NCBI GenBank assembly: GCA_017744715.1
Contig: JAGIAT010000001.1
Span: forward strand, 186,001 to 250,000
Reading direction: 5' to 3'
Length of the DNA: 64,000 nucleotides
DNA from: Niabella sp.
GTDB taxonomy: Bacteria; Bacteroidota; Bacteroidia; Chitinophagales; Chitinophagaceae
The notes beneath the pieces are model-generated. The model ran no database searches and was not told the DNA's origin. It was given only the letters and a program-made list of their open reading frames with translations. Shown in pieces: positions 46,101 through 54,821 of the stretch. Position numbers and translations under genes: made by a program. Numbering within the stretch: the stretch's first letter is position 1; the number at the start of each line of letters is the position of its first letter.

Positions 46101-48800
46101 TGCCAGGCTACTGAGCGCATTGTCGCGTATTTCTAAAAGATGCGCGCGCCAGTGCATGCTTTCAGACTTATGAAACAGCTGCCAGACGGAATTGGCGATC
46201 AGTGGCAACAGCCATGCTGCAAAAAAAAGAAGGGTCCATAATTGAGGATGGGGTACAAACGCCCAGCCCATAATCAAAAAGAGCACCATGGCCGGGGCCA
46301 CCAGGCTCCTGCGGATATTATCCCATATCTTCCAGCGGGAAAGACTGGATATAAAATTCCGGCGGAGTTTGTTTTCCCTGCCCGGCACAAAGGGGGTGCC
46401 CCAGCTGGCGATCTGCCAGTCGCCCCGGATCCAGCGATGACGGCGGCTGGCATCTGCCCAATATGTTTCCGGGTACTCTTCAAACAGTTCTACATCTGTA
46501 AGTAAACCGGAGCGTACATAAGAGCCTTCCAGCAGGTCGTGACTTAAAATACGGTTGGGTGGAAAGGCATCGCCCAGCACGGTTTCAAAAACATCGATGT
46601 CGTAGATCCCCTTCCCTACAAAGGAACCTTCGGAGAACAGGTCCTGGTACACGTCAGAAACCAGCCGTGTATAAGGGTCCAGACCGGAATCGTTACTGTG
46701 CATTTTTGCATAATAACTGCTGTTGGTGCGGGGAATGGTTACCGAGGTACGTGGTTGTAGAATACCGTAGCCGTCTACCACCCGGGTTTGCTGCGCGTTC
46801 AGTACCGGCCGATTCAGCGGGTGGGCCATCGTGGCTACCAGCTTCCAGGCGGCTTCGCGCGGAAGCTGGGTGTCGGCGTCCAATGTGATCACATACCGGA
46901 TCTTTTTCAGGGAAGCGGTATCGCCGGTGATCTCCATAAAATCATAATGGCCGGTAGCCCGTAAAAAACTGTTCAGTTCTGCCAGTTTGCCCCGTTTACG
47001 TTCCTGCCCCATCCATATTTTTTCACGGGCGTTCCATTTCCGCGGCCGGTGAAACAAAAAGAACCGGCTTCCGGCGCTGCCGTCTTTTGCATACCGGCGA
47101 TTTAATGTTTCAATGCGTTTGCGGGCATAGGTAAGCAAGGCATCGTCCTCCGGCATTTTTTCCTGCGGGGCGTCGGTAAAATCGGTCAGTAAAACAAAGT
47201 AGAGCTGTTCTTCGGGATTGGCCAGGTAACGCACTTCCAGTTCATCCACCAGCGCTTCAATGGTCTTTTCGCTGGAGAGCATGCTGGGAACGGCAACTAC
47301 CGTACGGCCTGATTCGGGGATCCCGTCTGCATAATCCATTTTGGGCAGGGGGCGGGGCTTTACGATGAGGGTGGCGATCCAGTTGATCAGAATCACAATG
47401 GCCTGACTGCATGCGATAAAAGAGGCGAGCCCCAGTAAAAGTGCCGCATAAATACCGGCCTCCTGTTTATAGGCATACAGCACGATCCAGATACTGAGCA
47501 GCAGGGAAAGGAACAGGGCCGAACCGGCATACGACAGGAGCCGGTTTTTCTTCAGCAGGTTTTTGAACCGGTGTTTTAAGGAGATCCGCATTCCCGATTT
47601 CCGGATCAATACCTGCTGTCCGTTTTCATCTACCAGATAATAACCCACATGCTGCTGCCGTTGCGGGGCACCTTTTCCGGCGCTTTCTTTAGCCAGATCA
47701 ATAGCGAGCTGCGCCACCTGGTATTCTTCCAGTTTGCTGTTTTTGCCTACCCATTCCACAATATGCCGGTACCGGTCGCGGGTTACAAAATCCATTTGAC
47801 CGTAAACACCGTCTATATCAGTGTTCAGTATTTTTTCAACAATGCTTACCTGTTCTACAAAGCTGCGCCAGTCTGTGCTTCGTATCAACCGGATACTTTC
47901 AATGGAATTCCGGATCGATACCTGGTCTGTAGCCTGTTTCTGGTTTTCGATATTGACCAGTTCTACCGAAGAGCTGCCGGTTTCTGCCAGCCGTTCTTCC
48001 AGCCAGGTAAGCGGCAACGCCAATCCCTGGCCCCGGCCCTGTAACCGCCGGATGAACTCCGCAACAAAGGCACTGTCCAGCCGCAGTTTCGACTTGGCCA
48101 TTTCCGCAATAATAATGATGATATCGCGCGGGTTCTTTTGGGCCGTTTCCAGCAGCTGTTCCGACCAGTATACCGCCACATTCTTTTCCAGCCGGTCCAC
48201 AGCCACCCGTGAAGCAATACGGCGGATGTTTTCGATAATGGCCAGCCGCAGCATAATGGGTATGGCCCAAAGCTCGCCCAGGGTTAACCGGGTTACGGTT
48301 TGATAGGCGTCGATAAATGCGGTGAGCGTGGCAATACTGATATGTCCGTCGCTGTGAGCGATGAGCTCCAGCGCAATATCGTACACCCGCGGAAAACCGG
48401 CCGACCTTCCCTTTGCCAGAATAGGAAGGGTTTCGCTATATCCTTTGGGCAGATGGGTTCTTCCAAGTGCGATCTGTTCCTTGATCAGGTAATAATTATC
48501 CAGGAACCACTCGCTGGCGGGAGCGATGGGTTGTTTAGAGCTTACAGAATCATTGAGCAGCTCGTATACTTTTGCAATTACCGCTTCATTGTCATCAAGC
48601 CGCGGCAATACTTTATCTGCCGGATGGCCGTTTGTTACCACATGTGAGCGGGCAACCACTATGCCATGTTGCTGCATCTGATCATGACTGAACAATTCCA
48701 GCCGGAAGGGTTCTTCTTTTTTGAATTCAGGAGAGACGTCTCCTGTCAGGAACTCGCGCATGCGCAACACAAAATCATCAACGGGTTTTGAAATTTTCAT
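40110..48800 (-). CDS. Cyclic beta-1,2-glucan synthase-like multidomain protein (GT84-GH144-like-GH94)
   Basis: This 2,896-residue inner-membrane protein is close to the usual length of rhizobial/Brucella ChvB/NdvB/Cgs. An N-terminal cytoplasmic region (about 1-415) precedes two transmembrane helices (about 418-480). A GT84 glycosyltransferase domain follows, with the acidic motif LDADTQLPR (about 640) and HRWIRGDWQI (about 790). More transmembrane helices lie at about 835-1010, and a glucoamylase/GH144-like domain at about 1025-1550 (FYARKTWGYFEDF, GFYEAIDYTPSRMPRG). Two GH94-associated sandwich domains (from about 1610 and 2100) lead to a C-terminal GH94 phosphorylase domain with the catalytic aspartate in GSGDWNDGMDKVG (about 2580). 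The pathway makes osmoregulated periplasmic beta-1,2-glucan from UDP-glucose, with the GH94 part setting chain length. It is divergent from an AraC regulator. Confidence 0.92.
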   Translation of the reverse strand: MKISKPVDDFVLRMREFLTGDVSPEFKKEEPFRLELFSHDQMQQHGIVVARSHVVTNGHPADKVLPRLDDNEAVIAKVYELLNDSVSSKQPIAPASEWFLDNYYLIKEQIALGRTHLPKGYSETLPILAKGRSAGFPRVYDIALELIAHSDGHISIATLTAFIDAYQTVTRLTLGELWAIPIMLRLAIIENIRRIASRVAVDRLEKNVAVYWSEQLLETAQKNPRDIIIIIAEMAKSKLRLDSAFVAEFIRRLQGRGQGLALPLTWLEERLAETGSSSVELVNIENQKQATDQVSIRNSIESIRLIRSTDWRSFVEQVSIVEKILNTDIDGVYGQMDFVTRDRYRHIVEWVGKNSKLEEYQVAQLAIDLAKESAGKGAPQRQQHVGYYLVDENGQQVLIRKSGMRISLKHRFKNLLKKNRLLSYAGSALFLSLLLSIWIVLYAYKQEAGIYAALLLGLASFIACSQAIVILINWIATLIVKPRPLPKMDYADGIPESGRTVVAVPSMLSSEKTIEALVDELEVRYLANPEEQLYFVLLTDFTDAPQEKMPEDDALLTYARKRIETLNRRYAKDGSAGSRFFLFHRPRKWNAREKIWMGQERKRGKLAELNSFLRATGHYDFMEITGDTASLKKIRYVITLDADTQLPREAAWKLVATMAHPLNRPVLNAQQTRVVDGYGILQPRTSVTIPRTNSSYYAKMHSNDSGLDPYTRLVSDVYQDLFSEGSFVGKGIYDIDVFETVLGDAFPPNRILSHDLLEGSYVRSGLLTDVELFEEYPETYWADASRRHRWIRGDWQIASWGTPFVPGRENKLRRNFISSLSRWKIWDNIRRSLVAPAMVLFLIMGWAFVPHPQLWTLLFFAAWLLPLIANSVWQLFHKSESMHWRAHLLEIRDNALSSLAHILFGILCLPFEAVQNLDAIFRANWRMLVSHHRLLQWTPSGMSGGKQKTILGAYAYMWPSVMIPAGIIALLIIVNPAALWMASPILAAWFLAPAVAWKVSNPSSKKTVALSSKDIARLHFYARKTWGYFEDFVAQEDNWLAPDNYQEHPIASLAHRTSPTNIGLSLLSNLSAYDFGYLSINKLAERTYKTFESLSALERYRGHFYNWYDTVSLVPLQPKYVSAVDSGNFIASVMVLRQGLDEIRQEKLFKQQHVNGLLDTFAVLKSVCDKKTQTALLVLPGRILDNLKATFPLSLTGLIAQLSALQEQAGLLKSSTVMAANTEALDWAERLENQLTDLVTCIRTFCPWAQHLPVPNAYSRLQILDEVPSINNILELQRILPGYIHEYIKEAGNNADTVHLNLLLKALETGAASATRFLSGLEKIKHNCVDFSTADYDFLYNKTQHLFHIGYNVSEDAADKSYYDMLASEARLGIFAAIAQGKIPQTAWFTLGRLVTNMGNNPVLLSWSGSMFEYLMPQLLMPSYENTLLDRSNKGAVKNQIEYGNKNNIPWGISESGYNLVDTSLHYQYQSFGIPGLGLKRGLANDLVIAPYATMMALMIDPAEAMDNLRTLSQKGFEGRYGFYEAIDYTPSRMPRGQSYAIIKSFMVHHQGMSFLAMAYLLLDKKMQERFIRDPQFQSALLLLQEKAPRSTNFYEHTEDNSTRQTVSHESHMRVLTTPNTPIPEVQLLSNGRYALMISNSGGGYSRWKGIALNRWREDTTLDNWGVFCYIKDLSTGHFWSNTYQPTLRKSKAYETVFSQGHIVFRRVDDGFETKTDLVVSPEDDVEIRRIRITNRSASTKTIEVTSFGEVVLADQAADEAHPAFSNLFVQTEIEKDTGAILCTRRPRARKDTPPWMFHTFMLYGATSEQVSYETDRMRFIGRGQSVAAPAALQQDGPLSGTAGSVLDPIVAIRHRITLKGRQTVTLDLVMGIGESKESCMGLLAKYQDRYIKNRVFELAWTHSQVLLRQINATEVEAQLFNAIAGSIIYANNNFRAAASVIESNLKGQPGLWSYAISGDLPIVLVRVKDSNNIDLVKQLIKAHSYWSLKALRVDLVIWNDDFGSYRQVFQDQVIGFITATSGGVLDQPGGIFVRAGDQISSEDRILFQTVARVIFDDDKGTLAEQVLRKTPTKGLPEPLAVQPRHPKTDPSQSVALPGQLLFNNATGGFTQDGKEYILESGQQKKSPAPWCNIIANKEIGSMLSESGSAYTWVDNAQAFRLTPWQNDPVTDKCGEAYYIRDEETGVYWSPTPLPAPGKNAYVTRHGFGYSVYEHIHYGIASEFWVYVDEALPVKYVVLKLRNLTSQERKLSVTGYVEWVLGDLAHRNKMFVVADKDPQTNVLFARNRYNSAFSEKVAFFDTDAREKTFTCDRTEFIGRNGTLSRPEALSRKHLSGRTGAGLDPCTALQVVIHLAPEEEQEIVFRMGAGKNEQETRELVEQIKGNAFAQEARLKVHDQWNHILGAVFVKTPDEAMNVMTNGWWLYQALACRVWGRSGFYQSGGAFGFRDQLQDVLALMHTTPEITREQILLAASRQFKEGDVQHWWHPPTGRGVRTTCSDDYLWLPYVTTRYITATGDKEILNEYVSFIDGRPLQPDEESYYDLPVFLNHWETLYNHCKHAIRHGLRFGQHGLPLIGSGDWNDGMDKVGEHGKGESVWLAFFLYDVLTHFAIIAAEYGDADFTTLCQTEAEKLKAHIHQHAWDGDWYRRAYFDDGTPLGSAFNEECKIDSISQSWSLLSGGGEPERSLQGMQALNQYLVDRQNKIIKLLTPPFDKSDLYPGYIKGYVPGVRENGGQYTHAAIWTIMAFAALKDRERVWELFSMVNPVNHTLTAADVEKYKVEPYVMAADVYGAPPHEGRGGWTWYTGSAGWTYQLAIGSILGLHREGERLYLNPCIPDAWDAYEIRYRFGTTVYHIQVKNNKKDGNIRLSENGQPLNDPFITLQDDGHEHHVLVDL

Positions 48801-49121
48801 AGTTCTGCTAATAAAAAAACTTACCGATCTCCGATTGTATTTATAAAGTTAATCCTTATCCTGTAGAAGCAGCGGCAACACGGCTTCATCCCTTCCGGGA
48901 TCCATAATGGAATAACCTATAGTTTGTTGAAATACGTTTGATCTCCTTCAATAAACATGCCATGTAAAATGATGTTTTATTGCTATTTATAAGGTATGTT
49001 TTTTTTTACTATGGATGAGGCGGGTTGCGGGGGCCACGAAGCGTGGCCATTTTTGATACAGGGTATCAGCCGGGGGCTCTTTTTATGAAAAAAATGATTA
49101 TTTTACCGGTGAATTAAACGT
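48801..49121. other. Divergent intergenic region between glucan synthase and AraC genes
   Basis: This 321-bp gap holds no gene. A perfect hairpin GGCCACG-AAG-CGTGGCC (49032-49048) followed by ATTTTTG looks like a terminator or attenuator in the rightward leader of the AraC gene. A second small hairpin (GATAC-AGG-GTATC) follows at about 49055. Promoters for both genes must lie here, but none matches the consensus well. Confidence 0.5.
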
Positions 49122-50243
49122 ATGGAGCGTTTTCTGCAAACCATTATTTTGCTGGGCGTGGTGCAGGGGCTTATTGTGAGCAGCCTTTTGTTTTTTTCCA
49201 GACGCCTGCGTATACCAAACCGCCTGCTGGCCGTGTTGATCTTTTTGCTCACACTTGCCAGCTTTTGTTTATATGGATACTATATGGACTGGTTTGGTTC
49301 AAAATGGCTGAATTTCCTGGCAAGTCTTGTACCGCTGATTGTAGTAATGCCGGTTGGGCCGTTGCTGTACTTTTATGTACGCTCGTTTCTTGAGCCGGAA
49401 TTTAAGATCAGGAAAAAAGAACGGATGCAGTTCCTTCCGGTTATCGTAGATCTGGGTGGCCCGCTGATGGCCTGGATATTTATAGTGGGCGTGCGGACTG
49501 GCCTTCTTAAAAATGACGCACGGCCCTGGGGAATGGCCATCGATACCTATAATGTATATTCTGATATTCCCCGCTGGATATCACTGGCGATCTATACGGT
49601 GCTCACACTCCGGTATCTTGCCGTACAAAAGCAAAAGAATGGCACCGGTTTCCGGTGGCTGCAGCAGGTGGCGGTGGTTTTTGGGGTGTTTCTGTGTATT
49701 TGGTTTGTGTATTTAGTGCCCTATATTATTCCCCGGTACACCGGCTGGATGCTGGACCATCTGGATTGGTATCCCCTCTATATCCCCATTACCCTGCTCA
49801 TTTACTGGCTGGGCATCAAGGGGTACCTGGTTGCATGGCAGCAACAGGCTGCGGAAAAAAAGCAGGATGCGCCCTGGTTGCCGGATGAGACCGTGCATAC
49901 GGCAACGGGGTTGTTAAAAAAGATTATGGAAGAGGACCGGCTTTATCTGAACACGGAACTGACCCTTCAAATTGTGGCACAGCATACCGGTTTGGCCGCA
50001 AAGACTATTTCAGCGGTACTGAACCAACACCTGCATACAAATTTTAATGAGTTTATAAACGGATACCGGGTGGCCCTGTTTAAAGAAAAGCTGCTGGCAG
50101 ACGGTGCGGAACAATTGACGTTTGCAGGCATGGCCCAGGAATGTGGATTTAGTTCGTCCGCAACCTTTCAGCGCGTATTTAAACAGGTAACCGGTATGTC
50201 GCCTTCCGAATTCAGGAAAAATCATACAGGAACGGACATATAA
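49122..50243 (+). CDS. AraC-family regulator with seven-helix membrane sensor
   Basis: This 373-residue protein has seven transmembrane helices in its N-terminal two thirds (about 1-245), starting MERFLQTIILLGVVQGLIVSS. A cytoplasmic AraC DNA-binding domain (about 265-373) follows, with two helix-turn-helix units (VAQHTGLAAKTISAVLNQ and MAQECGFSSSATFQRVFKQVTGMSPSEFR). Such membrane-anchored AraC proteins are characteristic of Bacteroidota. It lies 321 bp from the divergent glucan synthase gene, so control of that gene is plausible, although no operator is visible. Confidence 0.9.
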   Translation: MERFLQTIILLGVVQGLIVSSLLFFSRRLRIPNRLLAVLIFLLTLASFCLYGYYMDWFGSKWLNFLASLVPLIVVMPVGPLLYFYVRSFLEPEFKIRKKERMQFLPVIVDLGGPLMAWIFIVGVRTGLLKNDARPWGMAIDTYNVYSDIPRWISLAIYTVLTLRYLAVQKQKNGTGFRWLQQVAVVFGVFLCIWFVYLVPYIIPRYTGWMLDHLDWYPLYIPITLLIYWLGIKGYLVAWQQQAAEKKQDAPWLPDETVHTATGLLKKIMEEDRLYLNTELTLQIVAQHTGLAAKTISAVLNQHLHTNFNEFINGYRVALFKEKLLADGAEQLTFAGMAQECGFSSSATFQRVFKQVTGMSPSEFRKNHTGTDI

Positions 50244-50327
50244 TATCAATCAGATCGTGATTTGAGCAGTATTTAGGCCGGCGGTTGCCTGCAGATCGGA
50301 GAGCTTTGTGAAAAACAATCGACGAAG

Positions 50328-51491
50328 ATGAAACACAGTCTTCCCATTATGCTGGCAACGATCCTGTTCTTTTCCTGTGGTACCACGCGACCGTTATCAG
50401 AGGTCGCTCCGGTAAAAGCATCGGATAGCACCTTGTGGAATACCCGGCAGCTGGCCGCTTTTGAAAAAAAAATAGAACGGCTGCGGAAACGGTATCATAT
50501 TCCGGGAATATCGGCCGGTATTGTAAATGAAAAACAGCTGGTATGGAAAAAGGGTTTCGGCTATACCGATGTGGATCGCCGCATACTACCGGATGAACAT
50601 ACGGTATACCATATTGCCTCTGTTACCAAAACCTTTGGATCGATTATTTTTATGCAGCAGGTAGCTGCCGGCAAGTTACAGCTCAATGATCCCATCAACA
50701 GGTATGGAATCAATCTGGGAGCCCGGTGGGGCAGCGACCCACGCATCCGGCTAAGGCATCTGATAGCGCACACGGCAATGGGCAATGCATGGAACGGGTT
50801 TAAACCCGGCTATGTATTCCGGTATAATGGTGGTTGGTACGGGGAGATCGGGAAGGCGATTGCCCAGTCTTCCGGTCATTCATTTGGAGCCTTGCTGATG
50901 CAGCAGATCGTTTTGCCATTACATATGCAGGAAACGGTGCCCAGTACCGATGATAGCACAGCTTTTGCACTTACCGGATACAACAAAGCGGCCTTCCTCG
51001 AAAAAGTGGCCCGGCCTTACGACTGGAAACATGGAAAGCTGGAACCGGTAAGGTTCCGCTATGGATTTAATCCTGCCGCGGGTATAATGAGCAGCGTATC
51101 GGACCTGGCCTTATATACAGTTGCCATTGATGAAAGGCGTATTTTATCCGATAGTAGCTGGCAGCAGATGACCACACCCTATGTAACGCCCAGGGGAAAG
51201 CCCATCCAGTATGGACTGGGATGGTTTGTAAAAACATACCGGGGCATGAAACTGATATGGCATACGGGCTGGTGGTATGGTTATTCCGCCCTTTTTGTAA
51301 AGATCCCTCAAAAGGACCTGACCTTTATTATCCTGGCCAATTCGCAGGACCTCAGCCGGCCATTCTATCATATTGTAAAGCCCATCCCGGGACTTGGCTT
51401 CGGATTTTTTAACCCGCTCCGGCGCAATCTGAATAAAACACTGAGCGCTTCAGGGTTTGCGGCCGCTTTCCTGGATCTGTTTGCAGATTAA
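50328..51491 (+). CDS. Beta-lactamase-fold serine hydrolase lipoprotein
   Basis: This 387-residue protein has a lipoprotein signal ending FFSC (Cys17). The active-site motif SVTK (Ser98-Lys101) is intact. The second motif appears as FRYNGGWY instead of the usual Tyr-x-Asn, and the third as WHTGWW (His-Thr-Gly, a common variant of Lys-Thr-Gly). It is a class C-like serine hydrolase, probably an esterase or D-aminopeptidase rather than a resistance enzyme, acting in the periplasm. It lies 84 bp after the AraC gene on the same strand. Its end overlaps the convergent trans-sulfuration gene by 4 bp. Confidence 0.87.
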   Translation: MKHSLPIMLATILFFSCGTTRPLSEVAPVKASDSTLWNTRQLAAFEKKIERLRKRYHIPGISAGIVNEKQLVWKKGFGYTDVDRRILPDEHTVYHIASVTKTFGSIIFMQQVAAGKLQLNDPINRYGINLGARWGSDPRIRLRHLIAHTAMGNAWNGFKPGYVFRYNGGWYGEIGKAIAQSSGHSFGALLMQQIVLPLHMQETVPSTDDSTAFALTGYNKAAFLEKVARPYDWKHGKLEPVRFRYGFNPAAGIMSSVSDLALYTVAIDERRILSDSSWQQMTTPYVTPRGKPIQYGLGWFVKTYRGMKLIWHTGWWYGYSALFVKIPQKDLTFIILANSQDLSRPFYHIVKPIPGLGFGFFNPLRRNLNKTLSASGFAAAFLDLFAD

Positions 51492-52729
51492 ACAGGCAAT
51501 CCGGAAAGCGCCTGTCCGAGGTCTGCAAGAATATCTTCCACGGCTTCAATGCCCACACTCATGCGGATCAACCCGTCGGTGATGCCGGCCTTTAACCGCT
51601 CTTCCGGTTTCATAATGGCGTGCGACATGGATGCCGGGTGCGAGATCAGCGTATCTACCGTGCCCAGGGATACGGCGCGGGTACACATGCGCAGCCGGTT
51701 AATGAATTGTTTCCCCGCTGTAATACCGCCTGCCAGCTCAAAGCTGAGTACGGCGCCGGGATATCGCATCTGCCGGGCACTTAATGCATAATCCGGGTGC
51801 GCCTTCAGCCCGTTATAATTGACTGTTGCAACGGCGGGATGTGCCTCCAGCCATGCTGCCACGCGCCCGGCATTGGCGCTATGCTGCCGCATCCGCAGGG
51901 GTAATGTTTTAATACCATTGATGAGCAAAAAGGCATCAAAGGCATTGGCATTTGCGCCCAGCAGCTTAAAGATTTTTGTTGCGGTGGTGTTCATAAAATC
52001 AATGTCTTTTCCAACCAGTACGCCGCCGATAGCCGTGCCATGGCCATTTAAAAATTTCGTGGTGGAGTGATATACAAAGTCAACCCCCAGTGCAAAGGGC
52101 TGTTGCAGGTAAGGCGTGGCAAAGGTATTGTCTACACTTACTTTTATGCCGTAAGGCGCAGCCAGTTTGCAAACCGCCGCTATATCGGTACATCCCATCA
52201 GGGGGTTTGTGGGTGATTCTATATGAATCAACCGGATCTGCGGATGTTGGCGCAATGCCTGTTCCACGGCATCCAGGTCCGAAAGATCAATGAACACTGT
52301 TTGTATCCCCAACCCGGAGAGGAGATAAGCAAAAAATTCGTGCGTGCCACCATACAGTGCGGTATTGGTAAGTACCGCATCACCGCTTTTTAGCAAGGAA
52401 AAACAGAGTGTAGACAGGGCGCCCTGACCGCTGGCATGCAGCAAAGCCTTTAACTGCAGGGCTGCTCCCCCGGCGTCTTTCAGCCCGAAAGCCTCCAGCG
52501 CGGCAATCAGTTTTTCCGCGGCTGTAGTGGTTGGATTGGCAAAACGGGAGTAAATATATCCCGGCTCTGTTGCGGCAAACCGGTTCATGCCCTGCTCGGC
52601 ACTGTCGAATACAAATGTGGAAGTGGCATAAATAGGAATGGCATGACTGTGCAGGCTTCCTTCATCATGAATGCTGTGAATGGCTGCGGAACAAATATCT
52701 TCAAAACGTTGTGGTTGATCAGGTGACAT
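51488..52729 (-). CDS. Trans-sulfuration PLP enzyme (cystathionine gamma-lyase/synthase family)
   Basis: This 413-residue fold-type I PLP enzyme of the Cys/Met metabolism family has YSRFANPTTTAAEKLIAALE at the substrate end and the cofactor lysine Lys225 in HSTTKFLNGHG. VSVDNTFATPYLQQP, SLGTVDTLISHPASMSH and GLIRMSVGIE are all typical. It catalyses gamma- or beta-elimination or replacement on sulfur amino acids. Sequence alone does not separate gamma-lyase, gamma-synthase and methionine gamma-lyase. It is a single gene with no riboswitch visible upstream, in contrast to the SusCD operon at 3 kb. Confidence 0.93.
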   Translation of the reverse strand: MSPDQPQRFEDICSAAIHSIHDEGSLHSHAIPIYATSTFVFDSAEQGMNRFAATEPGYIYSRFANPTTTAAEKLIAALEAFGLKDAGGAALQLKALLHASGQGALSTLCFSLLKSGDAVLTNTALYGGTHEFFAYLLSGLGIQTVFIDLSDLDAVEQALRQHPQIRLIHIESPTNPLMGCTDIAAVCKLAAPYGIKVSVDNTFATPYLQQPFALGVDFVYHSTTKFLNGHGTAIGGVLVGKDIDFMNTTATKIFKLLGANANAFDAFLLINGIKTLPLRMRQHSANAGRVAAWLEAHPAVATVNYNGLKAHPDYALSARQMRYPGAVLSFELAGGITAGKQFINRLRMCTRAVSLGTVDTLISHPASMSHAIMKPEERLKAGITDGLIRMSVGIEAVEDILADLGQALSGLPV

Positions 52730-52855
52730 GTTGGTATACTGTTTAATTCGCGACGCGCTTTGTCAACGATCTTCTTTTTTTAACTGTGCAATCGGTTGTT
52801 TGAATTTTGTGCACAGTTCTTGCGGAAACATCCTTTTAAAAAGCGACAGGTCTGT

Positions 52856-54256
52856 ATGAAATTACCGGTATTGAGGAAGCCCTGGTTGATAGCCAGCCTC
52901 TTGATAAGCATGGCTCTTGGTTGCCAGAAGGCAGCACCCTTAAAAGCTGAAGCGCACCCGGTTCCGGGCGGGGAACCAGGCAATCCTAAAAATCCGGATT
53001 CTCCGGTGAAGGTAGCAAAAAATGCAATTGGCTCCGAGGTGCAGGAGTTCAGTGAAAAAACAGATGCGTTTAAAGAATCGGTAGACCGGCTGCGGCAGGG
53101 CAATCCCTGGTCCGATTTTGAACCCACCGGATTTTATCTTCCCCCCAATACAACCTTGAAGTTAACGGTGGAGCAACTGGAAGGCACCCGGCTTCCTAAA
53201 TTGCTCATCGGAACCTACTCATTTGATACGCTTCGATGGGATCCTTTATCAGTGCAGCTTGCGGCAGGTATCAATACCATCAATGCAGATCCGTTGGGCG
53301 GTTTGCTGTGGATCCGCTACACTACTACCGGCACACCTGCCGCCAAAGTGCAGATCACATTTCAAAGCGGTGCCGTGCGGGCTCCGGTATTTATACAGGA
53401 CCAGACCACCGACTGGCAGGCGCAGCTAAACACCTATACCGGATCACCGGCGGCATTGCTGGTTAACAAAAATGTATACCTGGTTTTTAAACGGAGCCGG
53501 GCATTGAATACCACCCGTGATGCGGCTGATTTTATTTTACAAACAATTGATAAAGGCGTTGACCAGGGCGAGAATTATATCAGCGGCTTAGACGGTTCTG
53601 CACCCGAGCATCAATTACCGGTACATAAAATTCTGATGACAGAGTCTAACAAACGGGATTTATGGGGCGCGGCAAGTTATTACCGTACCTGGTTTGCGCC
53701 GGGGTTGATGGATGAGGCATTAACCGCCCAAAAAATCATGACCACCGGCTGGGGTGCCTGGCATGAACTGGGCCATATGCGGCAGCAGCAGGCCTGGAAA
53801 TGGTCAACATTAGGTGAAGTAACGGTGAACGTTTATACAATGGCAGCAGAGCGGGCCATCGGCGGCGGCGGGGCAACCCGGTTAAAGGGTACGCCCGCAA
53901 CCAATGCGATGAATTTCCTGGCGCTTACAAATCCCGACAAAGACTTTAACGCCAACACGCAGATGACGGATGGTAATTTTACCCGTCTGTTTATGTTTCA
54001 CCAGTTGTGGCTGGCCTTTGGGGATCCTTTTTATATCAACCTGCACAAACAAACGCGGCTGGAAAAGCCCGTTTTGTCTGCTGATGCAGACAAAACGCGT
54101 TACTTTATGCTGAAAGCCTGTACCATTTCCGGAAAAGATCTCACCTATTTCTTCCGGAAATGGGGATTCAGGGTTAACGAATCTGTTTATACAGAAATAG
54201 CCGCCCTGGGGCTGCCGCAACCAGCGGTTGACCCCAGCACGTTAAAAGACCAGTAA
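52856..54256 (+). CDS. Secreted M60 (enhancin-like) metallopeptidase
   Basis: This 466-residue protein starts at the ATG at 52856, giving a lipoprotein-type signal ending ALGC. An N-terminal beta-sandwich (about 80-200) precedes the peptidase domain. The gluzincin zinc site is HELGH (His303-Glu304-His307) with the third ligand Glu321 in TLGEVTVNVY, matching the M60/enhancin signature HExxH(13)E. M60 peptidases cleave glycoproteins such as mucins, often recognising the glycan. It sits about 570 bp upstream of the second SusCD operon on the same strand, suggesting glycoprotein use (inference). Confidence 0.9.
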   Translation: MKLPVLRKPWLIASLLISMALGCQKAAPLKAEAHPVPGGEPGNPKNPDSPVKVAKNAIGSEVQEFSEKTDAFKESVDRLRQGNPWSDFEPTGFYLPPNTTLKLTVEQLEGTRLPKLLIGTYSFDTLRWDPLSVQLAAGINTINADPLGGLLWIRYTTTGTPAAKVQITFQSGAVRAPVFIQDQTTDWQAQLNTYTGSPAALLVNKNVYLVFKRSRALNTTRDAADFILQTIDKGVDQGENYISGLDGSAPEHQLPVHKILMTESNKRDLWGAASYYRTWFAPGLMDEALTAQKIMTTGWGAWHELGHMRQQQAWKWSTLGEVTVNVYTMAAERAIGGGGATRLKGTPATNAMNFLALTNPDKDFNANTQMTDGNFTRLFMFHQLWLAFGDPFYINLHKQTRLEKPVLSADADKTRYFMLKACTISGKDLTYFFRKWGFRVNESVYTEIAALGLPQPAVDPSTLKDQ

Positions 54257-54821
54257 CGCGCGGCACCAGGCAACAACTCTTACAGCTGAAAAGTTGTGCC
54301 GGTTTGGTGATGCACCTTTAAACGTACGGATCTGCGGTTTGTTTCCTGCGCCCTGATATTCTTTTTTACAAGGCTATGCTCCCCCTTGTTGCAATATGGG
54401 TATATGCGGGTTTTTGCTGCCAACAATATGTTAAAAAGTGAGATCAGCTGCTGCAAAAACGTTTCAGTAAAGTATATTTAACAATTTCTTAACTTTTAAC
54501 AATTTTAATCGTTTAAACAAAAAAATAAAATTACTTGAGAAAACTTTTAATATATTTTTTTAAAAGTATAGATGTATTCCAAATGCTTTATTAAAGCAGA
54601 TGTTATTTTTTTAATAATACCAATATGTTACTGCTAATTTATAAGAATCCTATTTTGTAAAATTGGAGGCAAAAAACGAAAATGATCGTTGAATTGATGC
54701 GATTATTTTCTTTGTAAAAGATTGTACTAAACCAAAAGTGTTTGCCATATTGGTTTTTATTGGTTCCTGATACTGTCGTGTCGATTATAAAATTTATTGG
54801 ACTAAATCAAACTATTATCAT
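54257..54821. other. AT-rich leader/intergenic region before the second SusCD operon
   Basis: This 565-bp stretch has no convincing gene. It is strongly AT-rich, especially 54480-54700. Weak promoter-like TTTG ends occur (for example TTTCTTTG around 54708-54715), but spacing to a -33 element is not good. No riboswitch core or poly-cysteine frame like that at 3 kb was seen. Confidence 0.6.

Noticed and set aside
54257..54821. Second riboswitch or leader peptide before the second SusC
   Set aside because: I looked for S-box or other aptamer cores and for cysteine-rich short frames; none was found in this AT-rich leader.
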